NCBI GenBank assembly: GCA_949752745.1
Contig: OX457027.1
Location: 13,175,556 to 13,239,555, forward strand
Source: Protula sp. h YS-2021
Taxonomy: Eukaryota > Annelida > Polychaeta > Sabellida > Serpulidae
Length of the DNA stretch: 64,000 nucleotides
Reading direction: 5' to 3'
Both the position numbers and the translations under genes were made by a program. The notes beneath the pieces were generated by a model. The model was not told the origin of the DNA, did no database searches, and was given only the letters and a program-made list of their open reading frames with translations. Positions 32,410 to 43,338 of this stretch are shown one piece after another (position 1 is the first letter of the stretch; every line of letters begins with the position of its first letter).

Positions 32410-32485
32410 TAAATTTCGACAAAATGTGTCTAATATCACTTTCGACAAAATGTCTCTCGATAAAATGTCTGGATACCCGTTGAAA
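32410..32485. repeat. Inverted repeat, right copy (pairs with 29350-29442)
   Basis: Contains AATATCACTTTCGACAAAATG, the reverse complement of the left copy. Confidence 0.55.
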
Positions 32486-33125
32486 TACCGCAGAGGTTAT
32501 CGGAGAGAATTACATACGAATTACTCTGGAATCAATTACATGGCAGAAACGGGTGTAGGCCAACTGACTAACGGTCGAATTACCAATGGTCAGCTGACGC
32601 CTTAATGAAAAATGACCAATTTTTCTATTGCAAATTTTAGTGCCCAAGAAACTTCCTCTCCTTAGTTGCATGAGACAAAACGAAAGCAAAGAAATACTGT
32701 CTCACATCACAAAGCTAGTCCTATAATCCCTTCTGTGTCATCGAGTGTCAGCAATTGCGTGGAAAAGATAATATCGTTATCCCTTTCCTGTCAACTAGTG
32801 TGTGGCGCACTGTTGACACGAGTTTTCAGTGTTCCACTTGTATCTCCGAAATGTGCAATACAATAAAAACAGCATGACATGGTGGGGCCATACTGTCATC
32901 TCCGAAAGTCATCTCAGGTAGGGGATTTTTGCTATAAATAGCAGTCCTTTTTTCAGCAATATCAAACCAGTTTTGACTGCTATTTGAACTATGTTATTTC
33001 AATTGCAATTACAACAATAGAAAGTGGGGGAAAATCTGTGCCTAGATTTGCACATGTGAATGCAAGTGTAAGTTCAAAACCGCAATACATTCGATGGTGC
33101 TGTGGTAGAGTTATCAGTAGTGATA
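32486..33125. other. No gene seen
   Basis: AT-rich with short frames only. Confidence 0.45.
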
Positions 33126-33910
33126 TACTGTGGAACCTCGGAAAACCGGACAGTGGTGGTATTGGCAATATTTTTCCGGTATTTAGAGTTATCCAGATTT
33201 TTGGGTATTTGTATTTTTAACTAAGTATGTGATGCTGTAAAATTAAAATACATGTAACCGTGGATGAATGAATTTATTGAAAAACCTGAATCAGTGTCAT
33301 ATATATCTAATAACTCTATTAACACACATGTATACAGGTTTGCATTAGATCTTAGTAAATAACTGTTTAACTGAAGTCTGTTTTTTCTTTAAATTCATGT
33401 CTGTCTGCAATAAACCATCTCTTAAGGAATACAATAGTTCTGTCATTTCTGGCAAGTTCTATGCACATACTAAGACTGTGACACTGGAGCATCAAGAGAT
33501 TAAGTTGATGCCGAGTCGTCTCCATCCATCCCTAGTGCAGTAACCAGTGGGAAAAGGATTTTTGCGGGCAAAGAATTAGCCGGAGCATCAAGAAATAAAA
33601 TACATGCCGATTCGCCACCAAGTGCCGTACTCAGTAGCTTAAGGATTATTTATTGACACTTTTAGTCAATAGTGATGATAAACATAGAGGCACACCTTGC
33701 AATTTTTCCAATTTGTCCGCTTTTCCAAGGTTTCGTTAATACACAAGTCTAACACAGAGGCACACCTCACAATTTTTCCAATTTGTCCGCTTTTCCAAGG
33801 TTTCGTTAATACACAAGTCTATGGAAATTTAAACGGGACTGAAAAAAGCTGTTCGGTTTAGTAAGATGTTTGATGTATCGAAGTTTGTCCGGACTGAGGT
33901 TCCACTGTAT
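33126..33910. mobile_element. pogo/Tigger-like MITE (~785 bp)
   Basis: Left end TATACTGTGGAACCTCGG...CCGGACA (33124-33152), right end TGTCCGGACTGAGGTTCCAC then TGTATA. The inverted termini carry GTGGAACCTC and CCGGACA and are flanked by TA. No transposase. Internal ~70-bp tandem duplication at 33682-33823. Confidence 0.7.
33682..33823. repeat. ~70-bp tandem duplication inside the MITE
   Basis: AGAGGCACACCT...CAATTTTTCCAATTTGTCCG...AATACACAAGTCTA twice in a row. Confidence 0.9.
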
Positions 33911-34149
33911 AATCTTACCTACTTGTGATATGGTAGTTCACAGAAAATAATTTTATGTAAAACTTGGCCTGTTGTCTGTTTTTAAACTTTTAACAGATTA
34001 ATGGAAATAATAACTCAGAGCAATTAACTGAAATTGGGGAGGGCTCTAAGTCTACAGAGCGATATGGATGATTGACTAAAGACCGCAGAAATATAACCGC
34101 CCTCTAAAAAACAAGAAAAACTGTATAATTCAGAAACACCGCTCTAATA

Positions 34150-34310
34150 TAAGCGACATATTAAGGAAAAATAAAAGTAACTTGAAAGATAATTCAGTTT
34201 GGCAATTCGGAAAGTTAGTTGATTTCTTTAATCAGAATAAAATCTGCGGTCAATTAAGTTCAAACATTCCGAACCCAGCGAAAAAGAGGAGGAGTGAAGA
34301 ACAGGTGAGA
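34150..34310 (-). repeat. Second, inverted copy of the 26235-26545 dispersed repeat
   Basis: Shares TTTGGCAATTCGGAAA and CAAACATTCCGAACC in inverted orientation and lacks the 24-bp expansion. Confidence 0.65.
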
Positions 34311-34317
34311 AAATGTA

Positions 34318-34885
34318 GAGTAAGGTGGGGTAAGACGCCCATACGGGGTTAAAGGCCCACTCAACGTTATTTTGAAATGTTGTTTTTTCACTCAAAATCA
34401 AAACTGATTGAAGCACCATGTGGCGAAAGCACAGGCAATCTGAATAAAACAACAAGAGTGGCGCAATGTTGCAAGTAAAGACATTATTTAATGTTAGGGG
34501 GTCAATTTCATAAGAATCAGAATTTTTTGGGAAGCCATAGAAGTTTTTATAGGTTACAGATTTTAGGGTAATATCATGAAATTAATAAGTGGCCTTGCTG
34601 TTTCTAAAAGCATAACAGAGTGTAATCGATGATAGGCGATGATAATTTTTTGAGATGATATTCACATTGTACCCTTCGGGGAGCACCCGTGGGCCTTTTG
34701 CCCCAGGTTAGTTTTTTATTCAGTTTTTCATGAAAAGTAAAAAGTTTAGTAATTGATTCACTATTGTGGAGGTAGAGAAATTTTAGGTTTAACACCAACC
34801 AAACGATAAGGAACATATCTCAACTCAATAAAATTTTATAGCAAATTGTGCTTAAGGGAGGGAGGCCTCTAAAACCACCCTACTC
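34318..34885. mobile_element. TA-flanked MITE (568 bp)
   Basis: Left TA-GAGTAAGGTGGGGTAAGACG, right CTAAAACCACCCTACTC-TA; the imperfect termini are inverted. Internal GCCCAC/GTGGGCC motifs. Tc1/mariner-type by TA duplication. No ORF. Confidence 0.65.
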
Positions 34886-35164
34886 TAATAATGTACTCTA
34901 TTCTTTTATGTGTTCTTCCCTTGCTACCAGTAGCTCGCATTGCTTGCTGACCTCGTACAACACGCCACACAAAAAGAACACTGGCTGCTTCATGTAAGTG
35001 TACACTGCTTACTGTTCCGTTGGCTAAAGCTACTCATGCTGGAGTACATGCAAACTGACCAACGCCTTAATGAAAAAAAACGGACAACTGACCAACTCTT
35101 TGATTTTATTTGCTTCTTCATTTTCTTATTTGTATTAATGAAATTAGAACTAGATTCGCATTTC

Positions 35165-35650
35165 GCTAGCAAAATCTTCAACACTTGACAAACATTAAAA
35201 GTTGAAAATATTTCTTTGAACGGCTTATTATTTCTTAAACAACATGAAGTTTTTTTACAAGGCGCATAGTCTGTAATACAACTAAGTAGAGAGCTTATGG
35301 CACAGCACGTATGGGGCTTATAAGGTTGAGCCAGGTTATGTTGGCTCAACCGCTTTATTGATTGAACGGACTAGCATTTTTCTCTATGCAGGCGGAGCTC
35401 GCGTTTGGTTTTAAATGCGCTGTATTTATTTATTCTAAAATCATCTGTGTTCGGATGGCGTTTTAAGCATGAAAACGAAATTGTAGACGAGAAAAGGCGG
35501 GATGCACACCCTCAGATCAAGTTCTACATAAGTACAAAGTTTTTCCTAGGGCCTGTAGTGTCAGGGAAGAAGCTTAGACAAGAAAATAAATTTTTACTGT
35601 CAAGAAAAAAAGCACCAATGGCTGCCCGTACAAATTCATATAAGCCTTGA
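35165..35650. mobile_element. Degenerate copy of the TTAA-flanked MITE family
   Basis: Starts TTCAACACTTGACAAACATT and resembles 39869-40365 throughout (including GACGAGAAAAGGCGGGATGC and CTGTCAAGAAAAAAAGCAC). The ends have decayed. Confidence 0.5.
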
Positions 35651-37940
35651 CCAAGTCAAAGATTGTCATGTGTAATTACATTTGTATGCGTTGTTACAGC
35701 TTCGCTGCACTTCAAACTGGTTTTCTTATCACAGCACCATCTGATGTAGTCAGCCTTTGCAATTTGCTTGACATACATATGGCCATCTAGGCACAGTTTC
35801 AGACCACTACGCTGGGTTGTCAAGATTTCCATTGTTGTTGTAGTGGTGGTTATTACAGTAATACAAATGTTTTTTGAAACCTTGGTGGAAACGACCGGTA
35901 TTTATACAAAAAATACTGACCTACTTGAGATGACATCTAAGACTACTAAGGATTAAGGCCATTCGTGCAGCACAGGTTCGGGGATTACTGTGGGCATTTA
36001 ATGCTCGTATAATACTGGCACTCGATGACAGTTAGGGGATTATAAGGAAATACTTATGATGCAGGTTTTCCTTCTTTTATTTTGTCCTTTAATGTTACTC
36101 CGCAGTAAGGTGTGCTTCTAGCGAAAACAAACGCAAAATATCTTGAACTTGGTCAGTCGTCAGGCTTTAAGGCTTTGGTCAGTTTTCTACATCCACTCAT
36201 GCTTTGTTATTGTTAATGTGCGTATATCGAATTATCGATATAAAAATCATCGACAAGTAAAATCGCTTTCAGATACGAATTTAACTAGGCCGTTTTCGCT
36301 ACCAAGTAGCGACAATTACATTTGGGACCATAAAAATTACGACACTGAAGATTGAAAATTAAGAATTCTTCATAAATCTGGGTTAAAAGTAGTGTCAGGA
36401 TGCCAGTTGTATTTAAACTCTACGAAACATCGGTTTAGAATACGCAGCGAACATTCAGACATTGATATAGCGTCGATTTCTGGCTACGACGTACGCCACA
36501 GATTAATGTCGTCTAATTTGATCTCGACTAAGCAGCCTTGTTTAGACGTTGCTTTGAGTCGCAGCTACGCCACCACTTTTCTCCGATGTCTAACCAGCGT
36601 CTTTTTTGCGACGTCGAATAGTCGTTGAAAAATTGTTGTCATATAGATGTCGAAAACTCATCTATAAAGTCTGGAGATCGGCGCTATTTATTTCCGTTTG
36701 TAACCAGCTCGCAATGTTGATTAGAAGTTGAGTAATCGGCAACCAGACGCTGTTTCGATTTGAACAATCAACAAAGATCCGGTGCTGTGTGCAAACAATT
36801 CCCTGTGTAAACAAACCCCCTTAAACTATAGAAGTCTTATGCTCAGAATTAATCCCCTGATGCGTCTGCCGGGGGTTTTAGCATGGGTGAAAAGCAAACA
36901 AGTTTGCGAGGTGAAACGCAAACTAATTCACGAGAGTATGTTTGTACCAGTGTCCGTGAGACAATGTAATATCAGAGGTATTGAGACCGTATAATATCAG
37001 AGGTATTGAGACAGTATAATGTCAGAGGTCATCATAGGTTCCATATCTGTCTGTGCGTTTATCATTAAGTTGAGGGTATTTGATATAACTACACGTTTTG
37101 AGCTTTGTTACTGCAGCAAATCTCTGATCGCATGCACTGAAAAAGCCTTCTCAAAACCAACAGAGGTCTTACCTAATTTTCTTATCCTTTAATTACAAAC
37201 ACTGATTAAACAGATTTTCACCACCAGAGAACCTTGTAAATTTAATTTCTGCCTTCAGCTAAGATATATTCTTTAATCCTCAATGGAGCATGTATTTTTC
37301 AAACCTGAGAAACTGCGAACACGGTGGGTTTTATTGCATTCAGTTTGTGCGTGCACGGAAGGTGGGGAGAATTACGGCGTTTATCAGATGTCGGGTGCGG
37401 CGTCTATCAAACGCTGTTCTATAATTGCTATAATGTCATAAACATTGGTGTTAATGGGTAGCGCAGCAGGCATGTGAAAACTCTTTTAAAAATAGGTGGT
37501 TACCTCTTCGCATAGTTAAACTGTCGAGTTGAGTTAGTCGAAACTTGAAAATGGCAAAATAAGAAATAATGAAAATAACAGAGGAAAAGAAGTACAGATC
37601 TTAGAACTGGTGTAGAAAATAGGGGATACCAAAATCAATAATAAAATAAAGGGTTAAGTATCTGGCTAACCAAATGTTCTTATCTTATGATCATTTGAAT
37701 AACGAATACAATTACGTACTCCTTCTGTATATAAAATCAATTATTTTGGATTACTTGGCCACTGACAAGGTTTATTGCGAACTCACCAGCAAAATTCACA
37801 ATACCATGCAGTTTGCCACGTGCGCCCATTAAAAGGTAGGCAAACGCTTCGCTTTCGCAGTTAAAGCTGTTATGCTATCAGCATAGCTGTATGAGAGCGA
37901 TTACAGTATATGTGTGCAAGCTGAAGTTGACTACAGCGTT
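35651..37940. other. No gene; dispersed CGACGTT-rich repeat at ~36480-36790
   Basis: Short frames only. The 36.5-kb repeat is the sister of 23560-23870 (shared CTAACCAGCG.C and TGTAACCAGC..GCAACGTTGATTA-like segments). Confidence 0.45.
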
Positions 37941-38640
37941 TGGGTTTTTTCCCAATTACTGAAGAGTGATGAAATTTGGCTCACTGATAGAGGGTGATGA
38001 GACGTCGTGAAATCCGCACTTTTTATGAGAAAGCGATTGACCATTATCCTGAAAACGCTTAGAGATTTTGTGCCTTTTGGCCTCAAACACTATATCTAAG
38101 ATATACCTCCTCGGTCATGGTCAATGGCAAAAAATCGAAAGTTGACCATTATGTCGAAAACGATTAAAGATAGAGCGATTTTGAGCTTATTTTCGATCCC
38201 TTAGGATTAACAGACCATGTGTAAGAGTTACCTTGGTGACCTTGACCTCGTCTGCCATGGTCAAAGTAAAAAACAGACAGCGATTAGAGAGAGATCGATT
38301 TTGAGCTTATTTTCGACCCTTTGGACCCAAAATAGTATATGTTAGATGTATCTCGCTGACCTTGACCACCGCAAGTTGACCAGCACCTTGAAAACGGGTA
38401 GAGATAGATCTATTTTGAGGTTATTTCGACCCTTTCAGCCTAAAAAGCATTATATAATAGGTACTTCGGTGATCTTGACCATTTCGACCATGGTTAATGT
38501 CGAAAACCGGAAGTTCCAAAACTTGTTTTCGACCGTTTGAGCCTAAAAGAGAAGATAAGGGAAGAGGTGTCTTGGTGACCTTCACTTCCTCGTTCATGGA
38601 CAGTTCTGAATTTTAAGAGTTCAGAATCGCATTTTTGTGG
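37941..38640. repeat. Degenerate ~120-bp tandem repeat, four to five units
   Basis: Units share GATTTTGAGCTTATTTTCGA, CCTTGACC and CATGGTCAA with AAAACG-TTAGAGATAGA. Confidence 0.65.
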
Positions 38641-39325
38641 CCCCCAAGTATAATTTTTTTCGCTATTCGGTAGCGAAAACGGTCTATTTTTTATTTGTTT
38701 TTCTTTATTTCGGATTTTCTTCTAGGTTTTCCACATATTTTCTTAATATCTGATTTGCTCAACAATCTCCACCATTAACCAGTCGCATTCAACCGTAAGC
38801 GATGCTTTCAACTGGCCTCAATTTGATATAACATATGACATTCAAACTGTCCGTGGTGACATCAACCGTGACGAAATATAGGCTTCCACCTTCCGGGTTG
38901 ATATCAACCCGTACCAATTTGATGTACACACTTTGGCGCGTTGACATCAACTGACACAATTTCAAAGTACCAAACAAAAGCGCGCTGAAATCAACCGATT
39001 TTTAGGACAGCCGCCGTGTTTCTATGTTTCGCGCAAAGAAATATGAAGATAATGGGATATAAGCATTAAAATAAGGCTTATGTAACAAGTAAAATATCGC
39101 ATAATAAACAGGATTAGTGTTTCTGAATAACTAATTAAATAGTTAACAACAATAACAATACAATTCGAATATTAGTTCTAACAAGGAATTATTTCTTTGG
39201 AGTCAAGGATCAACTAATTCAGATAAAGGCATATTTTCCCTACGCTTGAAGTTTTGCACAGACTTATTTATAATACTGAGACTTCGTCCCAAGTGTAACT
39301 AGAACCTTATTTCGCTAGTGAAATG
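38641..39325. other. No gene seen
   Basis: Short repeats of TTGATATCAACC type at 38810-38995; otherwise nothing. Confidence 0.4.
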
Positions 39326-39789
39326 TTAAACACTTTTCACAAAAATACTTCCTTCAATGGGTTATTTCGTGAATAATATATTGCAAACAGCACAGCTTGA
39401 ATACGTCTTATAAGCCGAGTAGTGTTTGGTTTTTGTTGACTGATCAGGCATGCGCCGTGTTATCTATTTACGCAGTGAGAGCTCGCACAGAGCTTAGCAA
39501 CTGTCTTCCGTGATGTACGTTAAATGCTCTGCATTTACTTGCAAAAACACACCCTTTTCACATGGCGTTTTAACAAAGAAAACGAAATCGAAGACGAAAA
39601 TAAAAAGTGACATGCACACGTCCAGATCAAGCTCTTCATAAGTCCCAAGTTTCATGGTCCTAGGGCCCATAGCGTCTGAGAAGAAGAAGACACAAAAAAT
39701 CGGAAAAACTGTCAAGAAGAAAAAAGGACGAACGGCTGCTCGCACAAATTCATATAACTCTTGCAAGCCAAAGGCTTGTCAAGTGTTAA
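39326..39789. mobile_element. TTAA-flanked MITE, copy 2 (464 bp)
   Basis: Bounded by TTAA at 39326-39329 and 39786-39789. The right end is TTGTCAAGTG-TTAA; the left end has decayed to ACACTTTTCAC. Nearly the same sequence as the next copy. Confidence 0.65.
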
Positions 39790-39868
39790 TAAAAAGAAAA
39801 ACAATAGGCATTTCAACAACTCCTTGGGACTCAAGTGTAAACTAGAAGCTCATTCCGCCAGCGAAATG

Positions 39869-40365
39869 TTAAACACTTGACAAAAATTAAAACGCAAAAA
39901 TACTTCCTTCAGTGGATTATTTCTTGAACAATATATTGCAAACAACACAGCTTGAATACGTCTTATAAGCCGAGTAGTGTTTGGTTGTTGTTGACTTACA
40001 GTTTATTGACTGATCAGGCATACGCCTTGTTATCTATTTGCGCAGTGAGAGCTCGCACAAAGCTCACTGAGCAAACGTGTATTCTGTGCTGTCGTTAAAT
40101 GCTACGCATTTACTTGCAAAAAATACACTCTTTTCACATGGCGTTTTAACAAAGAAAACGAAATCAAAGACGAAAATAAAAAGTGACATGCACATGTTCA
40201 GATCAAGCTCTTCATAAGTCCCAAGTTTCATGGTCGTACAGCCCATAGTGTCAGAGAAGAAGAAGACACAAAAAATCGGAAAAACTGTCAAGAAGAAAAA
40301 AAGGACGAATTTTTCTCGCACAAATTCATATAACCCTTGCAAGTCAAAGGCTTGTCAAGTGTTAA
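39869..40365. mobile_element. TTAA-flanked MITE, copy 3 (497 bp)
   Basis: TTAA-ACACTTGACAA at the left, TTGTCAAGTG-TTAA at the right: inverted termini with a TTAA duplication, as in piggyBac-type transposition. No transposase. A 15-bp palindrome ATTTCGCTAGCGAAAT-type flank is shared by family members. Confidence 0.7.
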
Positions 40366-40455
40366 ACAAGCCAGCAAGGAGCTGTTACAGTAGTAGTACC
40401 CTTTTTAGACCAGCCGACTCTGTCGGGTGGTCTTGTGCAATCACTTTTGAAAAAG

Positions 40456-40482
40456 TGTGTGTGTGTGTGTGGGTGTGTGTGT
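40456..40482. repeat. (GT)n microsatellite
   Basis: About 13 dinucleotides with one GG interruption. Confidence 0.9.
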
Positions 40483-40814
40483 ACGTTAACCTTTTTTCAA
40501 ATGCATCTCCTCCTACAGTTCTGATCGAATCATCTTGAAATTACACATGTTTAATCTCTAGCTGGTTCTCTACCGGAAAATTACTTTTTTCGCGATCGGC
40601 CGAAAAAAGCCGAAATGACGGGACTTTGAAAATTTTTTAAAACTTTTCTTTCAAAATGCATCTCCTCCTACAGTTTTGGTTGGATCTTTTTAATATTACA
40701 TATGTAGAATTTCTAGATGTTCCTCTACCGTAAAGTTGCTTTTTTCGTGATTCCACTAAAATTACTGAAATGACAACACTTTGAAAATTTTTGAAAACTT
40801 TTTTTCAAAACGGC

Positions 40815-41295
40815 TTATGCCTGATCAGTCAATAAAACCTTAAGTCAACAAAAACTAAACACTACTCGGCTTATAAGACGTATTCAAGCTATGTTGTTTA
40901 CTAATGTATTTAGTTGGTAATAAGTTATCAATCTATGGAGGTTTTTTCTTGACAGTAGTCCGATTTTTTTGTGTCATCTTCTTCTCTGGCACTATGGACC
41001 CCAGGACAACGAAACTTTGGACTTGTGTAGAACTTGTGAATAATAATAATAACACGGATAATTTTGGCGGCGGCCATGGCCCCCAGTTTCAGAAAATGGC
41101 CCCCTAAATTTTTCGCTGGGGCCGCGATGGCCCCCAACTTCCATAAATTGCCCCCAGTTTTTATGGCTGGGGCCATTGTATGCATGTTGTAAAATACTTT
41201 ATTCAAGAAATAACCCATTGCAGGAAGTATTTTTTGCGTTTTAATTTTTGTCAAGTGTTTAACATTTCGCTAGCGAAATGTGGTTCTAGTTTTTG
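40815..41295. mobile_element. Inverted, rearranged copy of the TTAA MITE family
   Basis: Reverse-orientation segments (GCTTATAAGACGTATTCAAG, TTTTTGTCAAGTGTTTAACA, TTTCGCTAGCGAAAT) of the same family, interrupted by a GGCCCCC-rich stretch at 41065-41175. Confidence 0.55.
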
Positions 41296-41799
41296 ACCGA
41301 TTTTGTTGTTGGGGGATGGGAAGGAGGGTAATGTATTCAGACAGGGGTCGATCTTACCGAAAAACATCTTTGGTGCAGTCATATTTTATTTATACAACAG
41401 CTGAAGTATGATTTTGTAAGCAAAAATGAAATGCTGGTTGCAATGTCACTGGACATTCTTGTTTAATGAGACAAAATAGAGAAATTAGATCCAAAACGGA
41501 GACGTGAAGTCTTTGTAGGGTCTTCAAAACCACTGGGTACCAGATTCTGAAATGAGAGAACAACGAAATATTAACTTGTCTGATTGGTTACGCCGTTTAA
41601 TCACAGGACTCGTTTATCCAGTGGAATACAAATACAAATTTTTGCATTTAATCTTAACAGGTTTTTTATCTTCCGATATTGCGTGGGGTATTCATCTCAG
41701 TGTAAATTTATCACTTAATAGTGTCAGTAAAACCACCACAGTGATGAAAACATTTTTACTCCTTTTCCGTTATGTCTTCTGTAGATCTTCTCTATGATG
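41296..41799. other. No gene seen
   Basis: Left flank of the minisatellite that hosts element B. Confidence 0.4.
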
Positions 41800-42023
41800 A
41801 AGTTCATAGGCTCCTTTCTCCATCTCTTTTCTCTGTGAGGCCTCATCGCCTCCTTTTCCCGCCTCTTTTCTCTGTGAGGCCTCATAGCTTCCTTTTCCCG
41901 TTTCTTTTCTCTGTGAGGCCTCATCGCCTCCTTTTCCCGCCTCTTTTCCCTATGAGGCCTCATCGCCTCCTTTTCCTGTCTCTTTTCTCTGTGAGGCCTC
42001 ATAGCCTTCTTTTCCCGCCTCTT
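41800..42023. repeat. 39-bp minisatellite, left part, split by element B
   Basis: Unit CGCCTCCTTTTCCCGCCTCT plus TTTCTCTGTGAGGCCTCAT. About 5.5 units here and ~2.7 units at 59677-59790. The target duplication CCTCTT lies within the unit. Confidence 0.95.
42018..42023. repeat. Target-site duplication of element B, left copy (CCTCTT)
   Basis: Directly before AGTAGGTATT at 42024; matches 59677-59682. The minisatellite context means the word also occurs in the repeat itself. Confidence 0.9.
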
Positions 42024-42057
42024 AGTAGGTATTAAACAAGAGTTCTACTGCACTTTG

Positions 42058-42304
42058 TGACGTCATACTGTCTGGACCGGAAGTGACGTCATACTGTCTG
42101 GACCGGAAGTGCTGTCTGGACCACTTGATGACGTCATACTGTCTGGAAGTGACGTCATACTGTCTGGAAGTGACGTCATACTGTCTGGAAGTGACGTCAT
42201 ACTGTCTGGACCGGAAGTGTTGTCTGGACCGGAAGTGACGTCACGATAAGCGTAAGGATAGGCGCGGCCATCCATGACGTCATGATGACGTCATGATGAC
42301 GTCA
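42058..42304. promoter_or_regulatory. Array of ten CRE palindromes and four ETS sites, left TIR of B
   Basis: TGACGTCA at 42058, 42084, 42129, 42150, 42171, 42192, 42236, 42275, 42286 and 42297. ACCGGAAGT at 42076, 42102, 42210 and 42228. Units of ~21-26 bp with ACTGTCTGGA between sites; the last three CREs are 11 bp apart. Confidence 0.85.
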
Positions 42305-42419
42305 TACTGTCTGGAGCGAAAGTTGTTTGATAGTTTTGGCCGAGTCAATCATCATGAAGCCAATTAACTCCACCTGTCAATCAGTGTAACCATGGCAACA
42401 GACCCTAAAAAGCCATGAC

Positions 42420-42622
42420 CCCCCCCCCCTAGGTGGCAGTCGGGACTGACCCCCCCCCTCCTAGGCGGCAGTCGGGACTGACCCCCCCCTAGGATATACT
42501 ATGTACCGACCCCCCCCCCCTTCTAGGTGGCAGCCGGGACTGACCCCCCCCTCCTAGGCGGCAGTCGGGACTGACCCCCCCCCCTAGGATATACTATGTA
42601 CCGACGCCCCCCCCCCCCCAGG
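42420..42622. repeat. C-tract cassette array, left TIR of B
   Basis: Runs of 7-14 C alternate with TAGGYGGCAGYCGGGACTGA (four) and TAGGATATACTATGTACCGA (two). The first spacer is the same as in element A. Confidence 0.88.
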
Positions 42623-42681
42623 AGAGGAAAAATTGTGTTGAATCAGCATGATGAAATCGTCGATTCAGCATGATAAAATAG

Positions 42682-42689
42682 TATATAAG
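42682..42689 (+). promoter_or_regulatory. TATA box (TATATAAG) of the left TIR gene
   Basis: AGTATATAAGTGTAGTGACT, 45 nt upstream of the ATG at 42727. Confidence 0.6.
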
Positions 42690-42726
42690 TGTAGTGACTC
42701 GAGGCTTACACATCGTCAGACACATC

Positions 42727-43055
42727 ATGGACAACACATCAGCTACTAAGAAAGTGACCATACAATGCTACAAGTGCTGCGTGAGGTTGGAATATGAAGG
42801 ACAGTCACACAACTGCCCGGTGCACCACAACGCACGCAGCGCTTTTGCTGTAAAACCTGTGGTGGTCTGCTCTGGTACAAGTTTGCGACGACGCTACCTG
42901 GGCCAGGACCAATATGTAATGACTGCTGGTGGTGTGGTATGACTCTGAAGCTGAAGAGCTATTGCGACAGCCATCCGTTCAAGTGTGCGGGAAGACCATT
43001 TACGATGCAGGAGTACTACAAGGACAAATGCCGCTGCAGGAATCCAACTTGCTGA
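42727..43055 (+). pseudogene. TIR-embedded Cys-rich gene, left copy, internally deleted and frameshifted
   Basis: ATG MDNTSATKKVTIQCYKC, then RLEYEGQSHNC; the frame then shifts near 42820-42850. The downstream frame is strongly Cys-rich: CCKTCGGLLWY, CNDCWWCG, CDSHPFKC and CRCRNPTC, ending TGA at 43053-43055. Compared with the right arm, ~150 bp after the first codons are missing. The Cys spacing suggests several zinc sites. A histone-type stem-loop follows the stop by 20 nt. Confidence 0.55.
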
Positions 43056-43074
43056 TATATACTAAAATCTTTCA

Positions 43075-43090
43075 GGCCCTTTTAAGGGCC
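43075..43090 (+). terminator. Histone-type mRNA 3' stem-loop, left TIR of B
   Basis: GGCCCTTTTAAGGGCC: a 6-bp stem (GGCCCT/AGGGCC) and 4-nt loop TTTA, fitting the metazoan replication-dependent histone consensus GGYYCTTHTHARRRCC at every position. A purine-rich stretch (GAAATGAAGCAAAA) follows about 15 nt later, where a U7 site would be expected. Confidence 0.65.
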
Positions 43091-43114
43091 ATCCTATATT
43101 ATGAAATGAAGCAA

Positions 43115-43118
43115 AACA

Positions 43119-43175
<57 letters not shown>

Positions 43176-43176
43176 G

Positions 43177-43225
<49 letters not shown>

Positions 43226-43227
43226 AT
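43115..43227. repeat. (TG)n/(AG)n microsatellite in left TIR of B
   Basis: Long TG run ending in AGAGAGAG. The right arm has only a short (CA)n at 58624-58637. Confidence 0.95.
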
Positions 43228-43338
43228 ACATTTTATCACATTTCAGGTCTAGTTGGCAGATGAATACCATTTGGCAGACCATTTAACTTCACCGCTAGAT
43301 GTCTCTGCTGTGCAGCAGTGCAGCTGTACAACTGTAAG

